Assembly: GCA_018645405.1 (NCBI GenBank)
Contig: JABGOQ010000087.1
Location: 1 to 64,000 of the forward strand
DNA length: 64,000 bases
Reading direction: 5' to 3'
DNA from: Anaerolineae bacterium
Lineage (GTDB): Bacteria > Chloroflexota > Anaerolineae > Anaerolineales > Villigracilaceae
Shown here piece by piece: positions 24,045-36,588 of the stretch (its first letter is position 1; each line of letters starts with the position of its first letter). The notes below the pieces were generated by a model, which was not told the DNA's origin, made no database searches, and worked only from the letters and a program-made list of their open reading frames with translations. A program made the position numbers and the translations under genes.

Positions 24045-24890
24045 ATGCATCGAGAACGTGTTTCTGATAATGTTTATTGGTTCCAGAGTGATGTTTATGC
24101 GCAAGTTACAGCTGGTGTTGTTGTTGGTCCTAAGTGGTCGGTATTAATCGATACATTAGCTCTCCCTGAGGAAGCCAATGAAATCCGTGATTTTGTGGAA
24201 CATAATCTACAATCCAAAATACGCTATGTTATTAATACACATTATCACGCTGATCATTCATGGGGAAATTGTTTTTTTCCAGACGCAACGATTATTGCAC
24301 ATACTCGGTGTCGTGAACTTTTAGCTGAACAAGGTATTCCTGCGTTAAAAGAGGCAAAAAAACAAAGTCCGATTTTTGAACAAGTTGAAATTGTTTTGCC
24401 AAATATGACCCTTGATAATGGCGAGATGATTTTACAAATTGGGAAAAAACATTTGAAAATTATCCCTGCCCCCGGTCATAGTGAAGACGGGATTGCTATC
24501 TCGGTTGTTGAAGACCGCGTTCTTTTTGCAGGGGATACTTTTATGCCTATCCCCTATCTTCTTGATGGGAATATTGAAGAATTGCGCGGCTTCTACGAAG
24601 TAGTGCGAAATATGACTTTGGAAAATATCGTCCAAGGACATGGCGAAGTCATTCTACGCGGAGAAGTTGAACCGACTATTGATGGAAATCTTGAGTATAT
24701 TGCTTTAATCGAAAAAATCGCCAGAACAGCATTACGCAGAAAAGCTCCAATGGAGTATTTAGCGAAACAAGATATAGAAAAATGTGGAAAAAGCCGCATT
24801 CTTCTTGGTGGGTTGGCCACAGGGCTGCATGAACAAAACCTGCAATATGTCTACGACCTTGCTCTTAAAAAAGCAAAAGCTGAAGCATAA
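24045..24890 (+). CDS. Metallo-beta-lactamase fold hydrolase
   Basis: This 281-residue protein carries the MBL metal-binding signature THYHADHSWGN near residue 80, then PGHSEDG and FAGDTFMP, and a C-terminal histidine in QGHGEV. The fold binds two metal ions and hydrolyses a thioester, lactone or phosphodiester bond; the substrate is not predictable here. The start at 24045 follows GAGAGG and gives MHRERVSDNVYWF, a normal N-terminus for the family. The gene stands alone, divergent from the Y1-fusion gene and convergent with plsY, with a shared terminator at 24979-25013. Confidence 0.9.
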   Translation: MHRERVSDNVYWFQSDVYAQVTAGVVVGPKWSVLIDTLALPEEANEIRDFVEHNLQSKIRYVINTHYHADHSWGNCFFPDATIIAHTRCRELLAEQGIPALKEAKKQSPIFEQVEIVLPNMTLDNGEMILQIGKKHLKIIPAPGHSEDGIAISVVEDRVLFAGDTFMPIPYLLDGNIEELRGFYEVVRNMTLENIVQGHGEVILRGEVEPTIDGNLEYIALIEKIARTALRRKAPMEYLAKQDIEKCGKSRILLGGLATGLHEQNLQYVYDLALKKAKAEA

Positions 24891-24978
24891 GAACTGATAA
24901 AGTTTTCGCCAAGTAATTTCGTAGAAATACCTAAACCGCAAATCCAATTTAAGTTTTTGAAAGATCGTTGATTAAAGA

Positions 24979-25013
24979 AAAAGCCCTCAAAAATTATATT
25001 TTTAAGGGCTTTT
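24979..25013. terminator. Bidirectional terminator between convergent MBL and plsY genes
   Basis: AAAAGCCCT pairs with AGGGCTTTT around a long AT-rich, partly paired loop, with A and T tracts on both sides. It serves two convergent genes. Confidence 0.8.
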
Positions 25014-25035
25014 AGTTATCGGATACTATATTTTT

Positions 25036-25710
25036 CTATTCGCTTCTTGTCTCGCCCTCTCCCCATACTTTCTTTTTCGCTCGCCAACCGTGTAAACGCT
25101 CTTCTCCCGCTAGCAGGCGCTTGATATTAGGACGCAATGCCCAAACCAGCAGAAGTTCAGCCAAAACACCATAAAGGACGTAAACCCAGGGTCCGTCAAA
25201 AAACAACGCCCGGATAATAAAAATCACCATTGCAATCAAAGCCGCACTCATTGTTGTTACAGAAGCGTAGCCTACAGCAAAAAAAATGAATAGCCCAACG
25301 GGGAAAACGATCAAAATCGAGGGAGCCCATAAACCCAACGCCCCACCTACACTAGCAGCCCCACCAGCTCCACCGCCTAAACGAATCTTTCCGTTTTCGC
25401 GCTCTACTAAAAAGATCGAATAATTATGCCCGACAATCGCAGCAATTGGTGCGAGAACTTCCACCAACTGACTAGCATTAAAGGCTTGCGCTATCCACAC
25501 AGTGCTAGCAGCTTTTAAAATATCCAAAATCCCAGTTGCAAAGCCGGCCCAAAAACCAGCTGCGCGCATTACATTCGTCCCTCCTGTGCGTCCGCTTTCA
25601 ACCTTCCGCACATCTTTTCCTGTTCGCATTTTGACAATTAACAAACCAATCGGAACCGATCCGATCAAATACCCAAGAAGCACCACAAGAGTGCCTTGAA
25701 AAAACTCCAT
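25036..25710 (-). CDS. PlsY-like glycerol-3-phosphate acyltransferase with altered catalytic loop
   Basis: This 224-residue membrane protein matches PlsY in hydrophobic profile and in motifs LLGYLIGSVPIGLL near the N-terminus, SGRTGGTNVMRAAG, and GHNYSIFL. PlsY makes lysophosphatidic acid from acyl-phosphate and glycerol-3-phosphate. Two departures from the family are clear. The usual GNPGATN loop reads GRTGGTN. The GGKGVAT loop is displaced by an insertion and reads GGGAGGAAS. A third oddity is the charged C-terminal tail. The start at 25710 follows GGAGG. It may be a divergent active PlsY or a paralogue with another acyl-transfer role. Confidence 0.82.
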   Translation of the reverse strand: MEFFQGTLVVLLGYLIGSVPIGLLIVKMRTGKDVRKVESGRTGGTNVMRAAGFWAGFATGILDILKAASTVWIAQAFNASQLVEVLAPIAAIVGHNYSIFLVERENGKIRLGGGAGGAASVGGALGLWAPSILIVFPVGLFIFFAVGYASVTTMSAALIAMVIFIIRALFFDGPWVYVLYGVLAELLLVWALRPNIKRLLAGEERLHGWRAKKKVWGEGETRSE

Positions 25711-25829
25711 TTTTGCCTCCAAAACTAATCTGCCTATGGTAACACTAATTATTGCGCACGGTTACTCTTTGGATGAGAAAATCGGTACGCACCCAACCTC
25801 AACTTGCCCCCGTTATGAAAACTTTTTCT

Positions 25830-26642
25830 CTACCCAAGCAAAATGCCTGCAACCCAAACCAAAAGCAACATCACCAAAGGCTCAGTCAGTGCTCTTCGGA
25901 GAGGAATCCCCTCCAACAAACTGGCAATCAAACTTGTCAATGTATATAACGTGCCCAACAGAAAAATGCCATAACGAATAGGAGAAATCGGCAAATAATG
26001 CAAGCCTGCTGCCAACTGAATCCCAATTATCGCAATCCCAGCAGACCAAGCCAACTCCCAACGACCTCCTACACGCAGATGCAACGTTCGTAGGCTAACA
26101 AAAAATGTAGCTAAAAATAACGGTGGCGTTAGTAAAAAGAGACGGGTATTTGAATATCGCAAAGCAAGCGTCAAAATCAAATAGAGTGAAAAAGAAATCA
26201 CAGTTAGCACAACCATCGCTGTTGGGTAACTGGTATCACCAGGGCTAACAACTACATACTCCGCCCAAAATACCAAAACCAGAAGAAGCCCGCCCAACCC
26301 AAAACCACCCCACCATAGAGATCCACCTGGGAGTAGATAAAGCGGCACGCCTAAAACCAATGCAGTCAATGTCGGCACAAGCCAATGCTCCACCGTAGGC
26401 TTTTTCTCCAGCAATGGATGATCACGCAGTAGCCAGTCCATCCCGGTTGCAGTTAACCCTGAAGCCAGAATAATAACGACAAGACGCAAATCAAAATCAA
26501 AATGGATTATCCGTCCGAAAACCTGAAATCCCAATCGATAAGCAGAACCAGATAATAAGCGCGTTAAGGCAAAAGCCAGCAAAACGGTTGCTGTCAAAAC
26601 ACTAATTCGATTGGTATCAGGGAGGTAACGATTTGTTTTCAT
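25830..26642 (-). CDS. Polytopic membrane protein of unknown function
   Basis: This 270-residue protein is strongly hydrophobic, with about eight predicted membrane segments and short loops. I recognise no catalytic or transport motif. The N-terminal MKTNRYLPDTNRIS is cytoplasmic-like and the C-terminus ends inside a membrane helix. A purine-rich AAGAGAAG precedes the ATG. It is followed by plsY on the same strand after 119 bases and is divergent from the next membrane protein gene, so it may form a unit with plsY. Its function is unknown. Confidence 0.75.
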   Translation of the reverse strand: MKTNRYLPDTNRISVLTATVLLAFALTRLLSGSAYRLGFQVFGRIIHFDFDLRLVVIILASGLTATGMDWLLRDHPLLEKKPTVEHWLVPTLTALVLGVPLYLLPGGSLWWGGFGLGGLLLVLVFWAEYVVVSPGDTSYPTAMVVLTVISFSLYLILTLALRYSNTRLFLLTPPLFLATFFVSLRTLHLRVGGRWELAWSAGIAIIGIQLAAGLHYLPISPIRYGIFLLGTLYTLTSLIASLLEGIPLRRALTEPLVMLLLVWVAGILLG

Positions 26643-26738
26643 AGGGCTTCTCTTGGAGACATACCTTATTGTACCTGTCTCCTAAAGGGATGCCAAGAGC
26701 CAGCTAAAAACAAGCCGTTATGGTAAAATTGAAAGGTT

Positions 26739-29667
<2,929 letters not shown>

Positions 29668-29710
29668 CCTACCTCAAGTCGCTTTCTCGCATTCCAAATA
29701 AGAAGTTCAC

Positions 29711-29738
29711 AAAATCGGTCTCATCGCAGACCGATTTT
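29711..29738. terminator. Intrinsic terminator after gyrB
   Basis: A perfect 11-bp stem (29711-29721 with 29728-29738) with a 6-nt loop ends in TTTT and starts with AAAA. It lies 44 bases past the gyrB stop. Confidence 0.82.
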
Positions 29739-29819
29739 GTTATGAAATAACCATCTTCAAGCAAGATAATCTAGTGTAAAATTCTTATACGGCTATTCTG
29801 TGAAGCGACAAGGTATATT

Positions 29820-32800
29820 ATGAGCATCTCTCAACCTATTGAAAAGAAAGAACCCTTCAACCAAGCACTAAAAAATACCGTTCTCATCTATCAAGCGATT
29901 GCAGTCATCGCCTTTATTTTCATCCCTATAGCCGCCATCCAATGGTCAAATCTCCCTTTTATGGGCGCATTTGTCGAACACACGATGGTCTTCAATGGTA
30001 TTGGCCCCACAAGGGAAAGCACAGAAAATGAAGCGTGGCAACTTTTTGATGCTGGTCTCACACTTGGAGATCAACTCACAAAAATCAACGGAGAAAATAT
30101 AACGAGCGCGAAAGAAATAAGCGAAGCTCTCTCAACTTATTCACCGAACGACGAAATTCAAATCACTTACTTAAACGCAGAAGGCAAAGAACTAGGTAAG
30201 ACTGTCAAGCTGATAGCCTTCCCCACATCTGACAAAATCAAATACTTCGTCATTCCTTATGGAGTTGGCCTGGTCTATCTCATACTCGGTTTATGGATGT
30301 CCAGACTACGCCTTTCAGAAAGTGCCGGGCGCGCCTTTATTCTTTTTGCCACTTCGTTTTCACTAGGCTCTGCCGCACTTTTTGACCTATACACCACCCA
30401 CACCCTAACCATTTTATGGACTTTTTCCGTTGCTATTGCTGGCGGTGCCTTATTGGATTTATCTCTAACCTTCCCACAAGAATTCAATTTCACAAAAAAA
30501 TATCCTTTCTTTCGCCGAATCGGATACGGCATCGCTCTTGTATTAGGCTTGCTTGCGCTCCCCAGCATCTATAACCTTCAGGTACCTATAGATTACGTCC
30601 AAAAATGGCAATATATCTACGGGTTTACAGGCTTTTCCGTTATATTCTTCATCGGTGCCCTCTTTGTTCACGGATATACCGATAAATCGCCAGTCGCAAA
30701 ACAACAAATAAAAATGGTATGGTGGGGCATCCTTCTCTCCTTCGCCCCACTGGGAATTTGGTTATTCATCTCCTTCTTCCGCTCGATGAATTTCAGTCCC
30801 TATCTCTTCATCCCAACAATTGGCTTCCCTCTAATAACTGGCTATGCGATCTTACGCTACCGCCTCTTTAGAGTAGACTATCTTTTCAGTCGTGGAATAC
30901 TGGTTATCAGCCTAAGTGCGATGGCAAGTATTGGCTACGGTCTAATTCTTTGGGGGGCAGGTTTGATTTCAGGAACACAAATCCCTGCAAATAATCCTTG
31001 GGCGATCGGTGCCTTTATAGCTTTTCTAGCCTTCATTATGCTCCCCATACGAGAGCGTGTCCAAACAACTATTGATGCCGTTGTCTTTCGAGGAAAGCAT
31101 GCCTTTCAAGAACAACAGCAAAAATTTGGTCAGAAAATGACCAACGCAAAAGACTTGCTAGAAATCACAACTGCTCTTCAAGATGCGATTAATGAAAGTA
31201 TGTTGCCAAATATCTTACATACCTACATCCTTGACCCAGCAAGCAATCAATATAATGCAATGGTTTATAAAGGAAAATCAACTAGTGATATCCGTTTTAC
31301 CAGTCACAATCCACTGGTAAAGACTCTCTTAAATGAAAAGCGTTCTCTCTATCTTGACCCAGTAAATCCACCCGAATCACTTGAAGGAGAAAATACCCGT
31401 TTGGCATTGCTCAATGCCTCCCTTTTTGTTCCGCTCAAAAGCATCAATAAACTTATGGGCTGGGTCGCGATGGGGCTACGCCGTTCTGGAGACCCCTACA
31501 GCAGTCACGAACTTGATTTTCTTGAAAACTTGAGCAACCAAGCAGGCATAGCAATTGAGCGTGCGCAAGTTGTTGTTAATATGGAAAAACAAGTCGAAGA
31601 AATGAACGCGCTCACCAGAATCTCTCAAGGTGTCAGTATTACCCTTTCCTTCAACGATGTTCTTGAGCTAATTTTTGCACAAACTACCCAAATTATCCCT
31701 GCAACCGATTTTCATATCACATTAAATAACCCAACAGGCGATTATTTCTACTACGCCTTCTGTATTGAAGACAAACAACGCCTTGACGAAAAAGAAAATC
31801 TTCCGCTTCCCTATAATCAAGGGATTGCGCAATGGGTTGCTCGCAACAGTCGTGCCATTCTATCTCAAGACTATAGCCAAGAGTGTCAACGGCTTAATGT
31901 TGTCCCCTCCTTGCAAAAGATTTATGCCTGGATCGGTGTTCCCCTAAATGCTGGCTCAGAAACCATCGGGACACTGAGCATTGGTAGCCGTGATCCCAAC
32001 ACGACCTTTACCCAAAAGCAGCTTAATCTTCTCCGGGCAATTGCTGATCAAACCGCCGGGGCAATCGTTAAAGCCCGCTTACTTCAAGAAACCGAGCGAC
32101 GCGCCAAACAGCTTGCTACTCTAAATGAAATTACCCAACAACTCACATCAACGCTCGAGCATGAACCACTCCTCCAGAATATTCTCGAAAGCGCAGTCCA
32201 AATTCTCGACTGCGAAGCAGGGAGTCTCTTCATGGTGGACGAAAACACAAATGAGCTGGTTTTCACCGTCATCGTTGGTCCAGCGGCCTCTGATCTGATC
32301 GGGAAACGCCTCCCCGCTGGGAAAGGCATCGTCGGAAAAGCTGTTGAAACACGAGCTCCCGTAGTCGAAAACAATACTCGCGAATCAAAAGACTGGTCAA
32401 AAAGCACCGCAAAAAGCACCGATGAAGAGACCGGGTTCTCCACCCAAGCACTGCTTGCAGTACCACTTCAAGTTAAAGAACGCGTGATCGGTGTTGTTGA
32501 AGTCATCAATAAAAAAGATGGCCTCCCCTTTGTTGATGATGATGAAAACCTACTGACAGCTTTTGCAGGTCAAGCCGCAGTCGCGGTTGAAAACGCTCGT
32601 CTTTATACCCTTACCGACCAAGAACTCAATGCCCGCGTCGAAGAGCTTTCCATCATGCAACGCATTGATAGGGAACTCAACGCCAGCCTTGAAACAGATC
32701 GAGCTATGCGTACCACTCTCGAATGGGCAATGCGCCGTTCTCAGGCAGATGCCGGACTGCTCGGCATGCTTGATGAAGAAGGCGTCCATATCATGGCACA

Positions 32801-33833
32801 AGAAGGCTATGGAAACCAACTCGATAACTACAAAGATAAAGCTTTGCCTCTTGAGCTCCCAGCCATGCTTGACGCATCTGACAGTGGACAATCACAAATC
32901 CATCAACTTAATCCTCTACAACAAGGCGGATTATTGCCTGGAACAAGAACTCAGGTCGCCGTTCCTCTTCATCGAGAAGCAAACGTCGTTGGCCTAATTC
33001 TTCTGGAATGTATCGAAGAAGTCAAAATTGATCTCGCTTTCCTCAGCCGCCTTAGCGACCACGCAGCCATCTCCATTGCCAATGCCCAACTATACGCAGA
33101 AGTTGAAGCCGCAAATATTGCTAAAAGCGATTTTGTCTCCTTTGTTGCTCATGAACTCAAAAACCCAATGACTTCTATCAAGGGATACACTGAATTAATT
33201 GCAGCAGGCGCAGTTGGAGAAATTAACGAAAATCAAGGAAATTTCCTCCAAACCATTCGCTCTAATGTCATCCGTATGTCTACTCTCGTCTCAGACTTAA
33301 ACGACAACTCGAAAATCGAAGTTGGCCGCTTACGTATGGACTTTGCCCCCGTTGAAATTGCAGAAATTATCAATAATGCAGTCCGCTCTACAGATAAACA
33401 AATCGCTGAGAAAAAACAAACTATCTCTCTCGAAGTTCCAGAAGACCTACCCAATATTTGGGCAGATAGCACTCGTGTAGAGCAAGTTCTCGTCAACTTC
33501 GTCAGTAATTCCTATAAATATACACAAGAAGAGGGTGAAATCATTATCGGTGCCGAAGAAGCCGACAATAAATGGGATCCAGAAGGCGCGCCCAAAGTTG
33601 TTCACATCTGGATCAAAGACAACGGCATCGGCATGACTGAAGAAGATCAAGAAAAGATATTCACAAAATTCTTCCGCTCAGAAGATCAAAAAGCACGCGA
33701 AGCACCAGGCACCGGATTAGGCCTTAACATCACAAAAAGCCTCATCGAAATGCAAGGCGGGCGTACCTGGTTTGAGAGCAAATTCAGAGAAGGTACCACC
33801 TTCCACTTCACGATACCGATAGCAGAAAAATAG
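29820..33833 (+). CDS. Multi-domain membrane sensor histidine kinase (PDZ, 7-8 TM, GAF repeats, HisKA, HATPase)
   Basis: This 1337-residue kinase has an N-terminal membrane helix (about 20-42) and a PDZ-like extracytoplasmic domain (about 70-130). A block of about eight membrane helices follows, to about residue 400. Some four GAF-like domains come next (about 430-580, 595-745, 755-915, 930-1080), and then the kinase core. The phospho-accepting His1111 lies in SFVAHELKNPM. The ATPase has VEQVLVNFVSNSYKYT, DNGIGM and GTGLGLNITKSLIE. The PDZ and membrane block suggest sensing of an envelope signal, and the GAF array sensing of small ligands. Eight bases after its stop a FIST-domain gene begins, so the pair probably acts together. 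No response regulator is adjacent. Confidence 0.93.
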   Translation: MSISQPIEKKEPFNQALKNTVLIYQAIAVIAFIFIPIAAIQWSNLPFMGAFVEHTMVFNGIGPTRESTENEAWQLFDAGLTLGDQLTKINGENITSAKEISEALSTYSPNDEIQITYLNAEGKELGKTVKLIAFPTSDKIKYFVIPYGVGLVYLILGLWMSRLRLSESAGRAFILFATSFSLGSAALFDLYTTHTLTILWTFSVAIAGGALLDLSLTFPQEFNFTKKYPFFRRIGYGIALVLGLLALPSIYNLQVPIDYVQKWQYIYGFTGFSVIFFIGALFVHGYTDKSPVAKQQIKMVWWGILLSFAPLGIWLFISFFRSMNFSPYLFIPTIGFPLITGYAILRYRLFRVDYLFSRGILVISLSAMASIGYGLILWGAGLISGTQIPANNPWAIGAFIAFLAFIMLPIRERVQTTIDAVVFRGKHAFQEQQQKFGQKMTNAKDLLEITTALQDAINESMLPNILHTYILDPASNQYNAMVYKGKSTSDIRFTSHNPLVKTLLNEKRSLYLDPVNPPESLEGENTRLALLNASLFVPLKSINKLMGWVAMGLRRSGDPYSSHELDFLENLSNQAGIAIERAQVVVNMEKQVEEMNALTRISQGVSITLSFNDVLELIFAQTTQIIPATDFHITLNNPTGDYFYYAFCIEDKQRLDEKENLPLPYNQGIAQWVARNSRAILSQDYSQECQRLNVVPSLQKIYAWIGVPLNAGSETIGTLSIGSRDPNTTFTQKQLNLLRAIADQTAGAIVKARLLQETERRAKQLATLNEITQQLTSTLEHEPLLQNILESAVQILDCEAGSLFMVDENTNELVFTVIVGPAASDLIGKRLPAGKGIVGKAVETRAPVVENNTRESKDWSKSTAKSTDEETGFSTQALLAVPLQVKERVIGVVEVINKKDGLPFVDDDENLLTAFAGQAAVAVENARLYTLTDQELNARVEELSIMQRIDRELNASLETDRAMRTTLEWAMRRSQADAGLLGMLDEEGVHIMAQEGYGNQLDNYKDKALPLELPAMLDASDSGQSQIHQLNPLQQGGLLPGTRTQVAVPLHREANVVGLILLECIEEVKIDLAFLSRLSDHAAISIANAQLYAEVEAANIAKSDFVSFVAHELKNPMTSIKGYTELIAAGAVGEINENQGNFLQTIRSNVIRMSTLVSDLNDNSKIEVGRLRMDFAPVEIAEIINNAVRSTDKQIAEKKQTISLEVPEDLPNIWADSTRVEQVLVNFVSNSYKYTQEEGEIIIGAEEADNKWDPEGAPKVVHIWIKDNGIGMTEEDQEKIFTKFFRSEDQKAREAPGTGLGLNITKSLIEMQGGRTWFESKFREGTTFHFTIPIAEK

Positions 33834-33841
33834 GCAAAACC

Positions 33842-35053
33842 ATGACTCTAACAGCAGCAGTAGGAATAGCCCAAGCCTTTGATGGGCGAGAAGCAGGCAT
33901 ACAAGCCACGCACCAAGCACTCAAAAAACTTGGTATGGCAACTCCCTCCCTCGCCATTATTGTCGCATCACGCTATTACGATCCTAAAAAAATTGCCGAT
34001 AGCGTCTCCAGCCTCTTAGGAGATACCCCGACAATAGGATTTTCCTCTGCATCAGCCCTCACGAAAGACGGACAAATCAAAAACTCAGTTGCAGTAGCAT
34101 TAATCAGCAGTCCAGAGATCAAAGCAACAGAGCGCTGGATGCCCGGATATGCCCAAAGTGGGCGAGAAACCGCCACGCTCTTAAGTGAACTTGCTTCCGC
34201 TACCGAAGCAGAAAATAAGAAGATACTCTTTTTTGCCGATGGCTTCAACGGTGACGCTGAGCAAATGTGCCTCGCCCTAACAGGGACGCATATTTCACTA
34301 CATGGGGGGCTTTCAAGCGGTAATCCACACACCGGCGCAACATCTCAAATAGCAGGAAGCCAGGCAAGTTCAGGAAGTTTGGCCGCCATGTTAATTGAAG
34401 GGAATCTAAAAATGGGGGTTGGTTCTGATCATGGCTGGCGTCCAGTCGGAAGCCAATTCCGAGTCACTCGCTCGCGTGGATTTTGGATCCGCGCCCTCGA
34501 CGGACGCCCTGCTTCTGAAGCATATTCACAACTCTTTGGCTATCCCGCACGTGATTGGGGTTTCCCACCGCTTAATTATTTGGTGCGTCTCTACCCCTTG
34601 GGCATTGAACAAGGGCAGGAATTGCTCATTCGCTCCCCTTTACGTGTCGAAGCTGACGGGAGTTTCCGCATGAACGCCCCCGTCCGTGATGGGATGGATG
34701 CCTACTTGCTCACTGGTAGCCCCGAGACCTGTCTTGAAGCGGCTCAACGCGCTGCACAAAAAGCAAGGCTTGCCTTGGGCGACGCAAAACCGAAACTCGT
34801 TTTAGTCTTGGCTGATATTGCCTGGCAAATGCTTCTCAAAGCCCAATCAGGGGCAGAGATTACTGCCATTCAAGATGTTCTCGGTAAAGATATTCCCATC
34901 ATCGGCGGATACACCTTAGGGCAAGTTACTCCTGGCAAAGACGGTTCACCACCCGATTTCTTAAACCAACACATCACTGTGATTGCCTTCGGAGAAGAAG
35001 AAAAAGAAGATACAACACTCACAATGAAAAAACCGATTATCAAAGAAGAATAA
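33842..35053 (+). CDS. FIST N/C-domain sensor protein
   Basis: This 403-residue protein has the two-part FIST architecture. The FIST-N half runs from TAAVGIAQAFDGREAG to about residue 215, with TIGFSSASAL and LHGGLSSG. The FIST-C half runs from about 220 to the end, with LFIRSPLR-like and IIGGYTLGQVTP segments. FIST domains are thought to bind small ligands, possibly amino acids or their derivatives, and are often linked to signalling proteins. It is soluble and lies eight bases behind the GAF histidine kinase. The simplest inference is a ligand-sensing partner of that kinase. The family call is good; the ligand is unknown. Confidence 0.88.
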   Translation: MTLTAAVGIAQAFDGREAGIQATHQALKKLGMATPSLAIIVASRYYDPKKIADSVSSLLGDTPTIGFSSASALTKDGQIKNSVAVALISSPEIKATERWMPGYAQSGRETATLLSELASATEAENKKILFFADGFNGDAEQMCLALTGTHISLHGGLSSGNPHTGATSQIAGSQASSGSLAAMLIEGNLKMGVGSDHGWRPVGSQFRVTRSRGFWIRALDGRPASEAYSQLFGYPARDWGFPPLNYLVRLYPLGIEQGQELLIRSPLRVEADGSFRMNAPVRDGMDAYLLTGSPETCLEAAQRAAQKARLALGDAKPKLVLVLADIAWQMLLKAQSGAEITAIQDVLGKDIPIIGGYTLGQVTPGKDGSPPDFLNQHITVIAFGEEEKEDTTLTMKKPIIKEE

Positions 35054-35091
35054 ACCGCCCAATCTTTTCTTCAACAAGCATTATTTTCATA

Positions 35092-35118
35092 AAGCCGAGT
35101 TTTTATAAAACTCGGCTT
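35092..35118 (+). terminator. Intrinsic terminator after the kinase-FIST pair
   Basis: A perfect 12-bp stem (35092-35103 with 35107-35118) with a 3-nt loop is followed by a broken T-rich tract. It lies 38 bases past the FIST stop codon. Confidence 0.75.
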
Positions 35119-35238
35119 CTTAATTGATTTTTCGCTAGAAAACAATTAAACTTTCCCTAACGCCATAGAAAGCGTATAATAACCCCGCAATCGAATTCTT
35201 TATTATCACCATAGATCATTTTATCTATCCAATAACCA

Positions 35239-36513
35239 ATGCCAGAAAATACTGAACCCTTAGCATCCACACAACCTTCACCATCCAGCACCGAACGGAC
35301 ACGCCCCACGCGCGCCCAACGTCGGCGCGCGGCACGCAAGAGAAAAGCGATTCCTTCCGGTGCAGAGGGACGCTCACAACTACTTCAGAATCTTGTTCAA
35401 CGCGCCTACCCCTCTTACGAATTTTTCATCTTCGCCACTTTTAGCGGAGCGATTTTGGGGCTGGGCTACCTTCTTGATTCTCAGGCTTTTCTTGTCTTTG
35501 GCATCCTCATGGCTCCGCTTATGTCGCCCCTCGTTGGGATGATCATCGCTTCTGTTAGCGGGTCAGCAAAATTCTTCATCAAAACGCTGGGGGCTTTTTT
35601 TATCGGCAGTCTCCTTGTCTTTATCACAGGCGCATTGGCTGGTTTTGCCGCTCGCATTTGGCTCCCGCTAACCCTCACCCAAGCCTTTGAGCATTCTCGC
35701 CTATGGTGGCCTGATCTGGTCGTATTGGCATTAGGCGCAATTTTATTAACGGCATCCTTTGTTCGCTCAGAGAAGAAACCCTTCTTGCCAAGTGTGATGG
35801 TTGCTTATGAACTCTTTTTTCCCCTTAGCGCGGCAGCTTTTGGTCTTGCCAGCGGAGTTGGGGATATTTTCCCGCAGGGCATTTTTGTCTTCGCCGCGCA
35901 CCTTGCTTGGGCAATGCTCTTCGGCACGCTCACCCTCTTCTTTTTAGGATTTCGACCACTTAGGGCATCTGGTTGGCTCTTTAGTCTTTTGATTCTGATT
36001 CTTCTACTCGCCGCACTGGGTGGATTACTTTTGCCAGGGACGAATCCCACATCCACAAGCGGAATCCAGCCCACGTCCACGCGTGTTGCGGAGGTGATTG
36101 GCGCACGACCGGATATCTCCGTCACGGAGATTCTCCCCACGCAGACTCCTGCCCCAGTTGCGGAATCCACAAAAAATCCTGCCGCATCAACCCCAACCTT
36201 AGACTTGCTACCCTCTCCAGACATCACTGCTGAACCAATATTTACCCCCACCGTGACCCTAACCGCGCACCCAACCCCACTCTATGCGCTGATTGCATCG
36301 AGTAGTGGCGGGGGGGCGTATTTACGACGAGAACCAGGCGGACCTGTCATTTTGACACTTGATAATAACGAACTGGTGCAAGCCCTAACCGCCCCGCTAG
36401 ATTATGATGGTACCCCCTGGGTGCAGGTAAAAGTGGTGCGCAGCGACCAAAGTTTTGAAGGCTGGATCATTCAGTCTGTTTTGAAAACCGCTACTCCTTC
36501 ACCGGGGTGGTAA
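35239..36513 (+). CDS. DUF389-type membrane protein with C-terminal SH3-like domain
   Basis: This 424-residue protein starts with an Arg-rich cytoplasmic segment. A DUF389-like membrane domain of about six helices follows (about 60-265), with the characteristic FLVFGILMAPLMSPLVGMI motif. A Thr/Pro-rich linker comes next (about 265-350). The end resembles a bacterial SH3 domain (YLRREPGGPVI and WVQVKVV..GWI), which often binds cell-wall peptides. No Shine-Dalgarno is seen before the ATG, but TATAAT at 35175-35180 is a good -10 box. The combination suggests an envelope protein whose tail contacts the wall. The function of DUF389 itself is not established. Confidence 0.82.
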   Translation: MPENTEPLASTQPSPSSTERTRPTRAQRRRAARKRKAIPSGAEGRSQLLQNLVQRAYPSYEFFIFATFSGAILGLGYLLDSQAFLVFGILMAPLMSPLVGMIIASVSGSAKFFIKTLGAFFIGSLLVFITGALAGFAARIWLPLTLTQAFEHSRLWWPDLVVLALGAILLTASFVRSEKKPFLPSVMVAYELFFPLSAAAFGLASGVGDIFPQGIFVFAAHLAWAMLFGTLTLFFLGFRPLRASGWLFSLLILILLLAALGGLLLPGTNPTSTSGIQPTSTRVAEVIGARPDISVTEILPTQTPAPVAESTKNPAASTPTLDLLPSPDITAEPIFTPTVTLTAHPTPLYALIASSSGGGAYLRREPGGPVILTLDNNELVQALTAPLDYDGTPWVQVKVVRSDQSFEGWIIQSVLKTATPSPGW

Positions 36514-36523
36514 AGAAAACCTT

Positions 36524-36570
36524 AGTGATGAGTGGCAGGCGAGGCTCACGTTTCACTCGTCACTTTTCAT
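36524..36570 (+). terminator. Possible terminator between the DUF389 gene and the phosphohexomutase gene
   Basis: AGTGATGAGTG (36524-36534) pairs with CACTCGTCACT (36554-36564), with one wobble, around a 19-nt loop and is followed by TTTTCATTTTTT. It may separate the two genes or be another folded intergenic repeat. Confidence 0.5.
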
Positions 36571-36588
36571 TTTTTACGGAGTAAAAAT

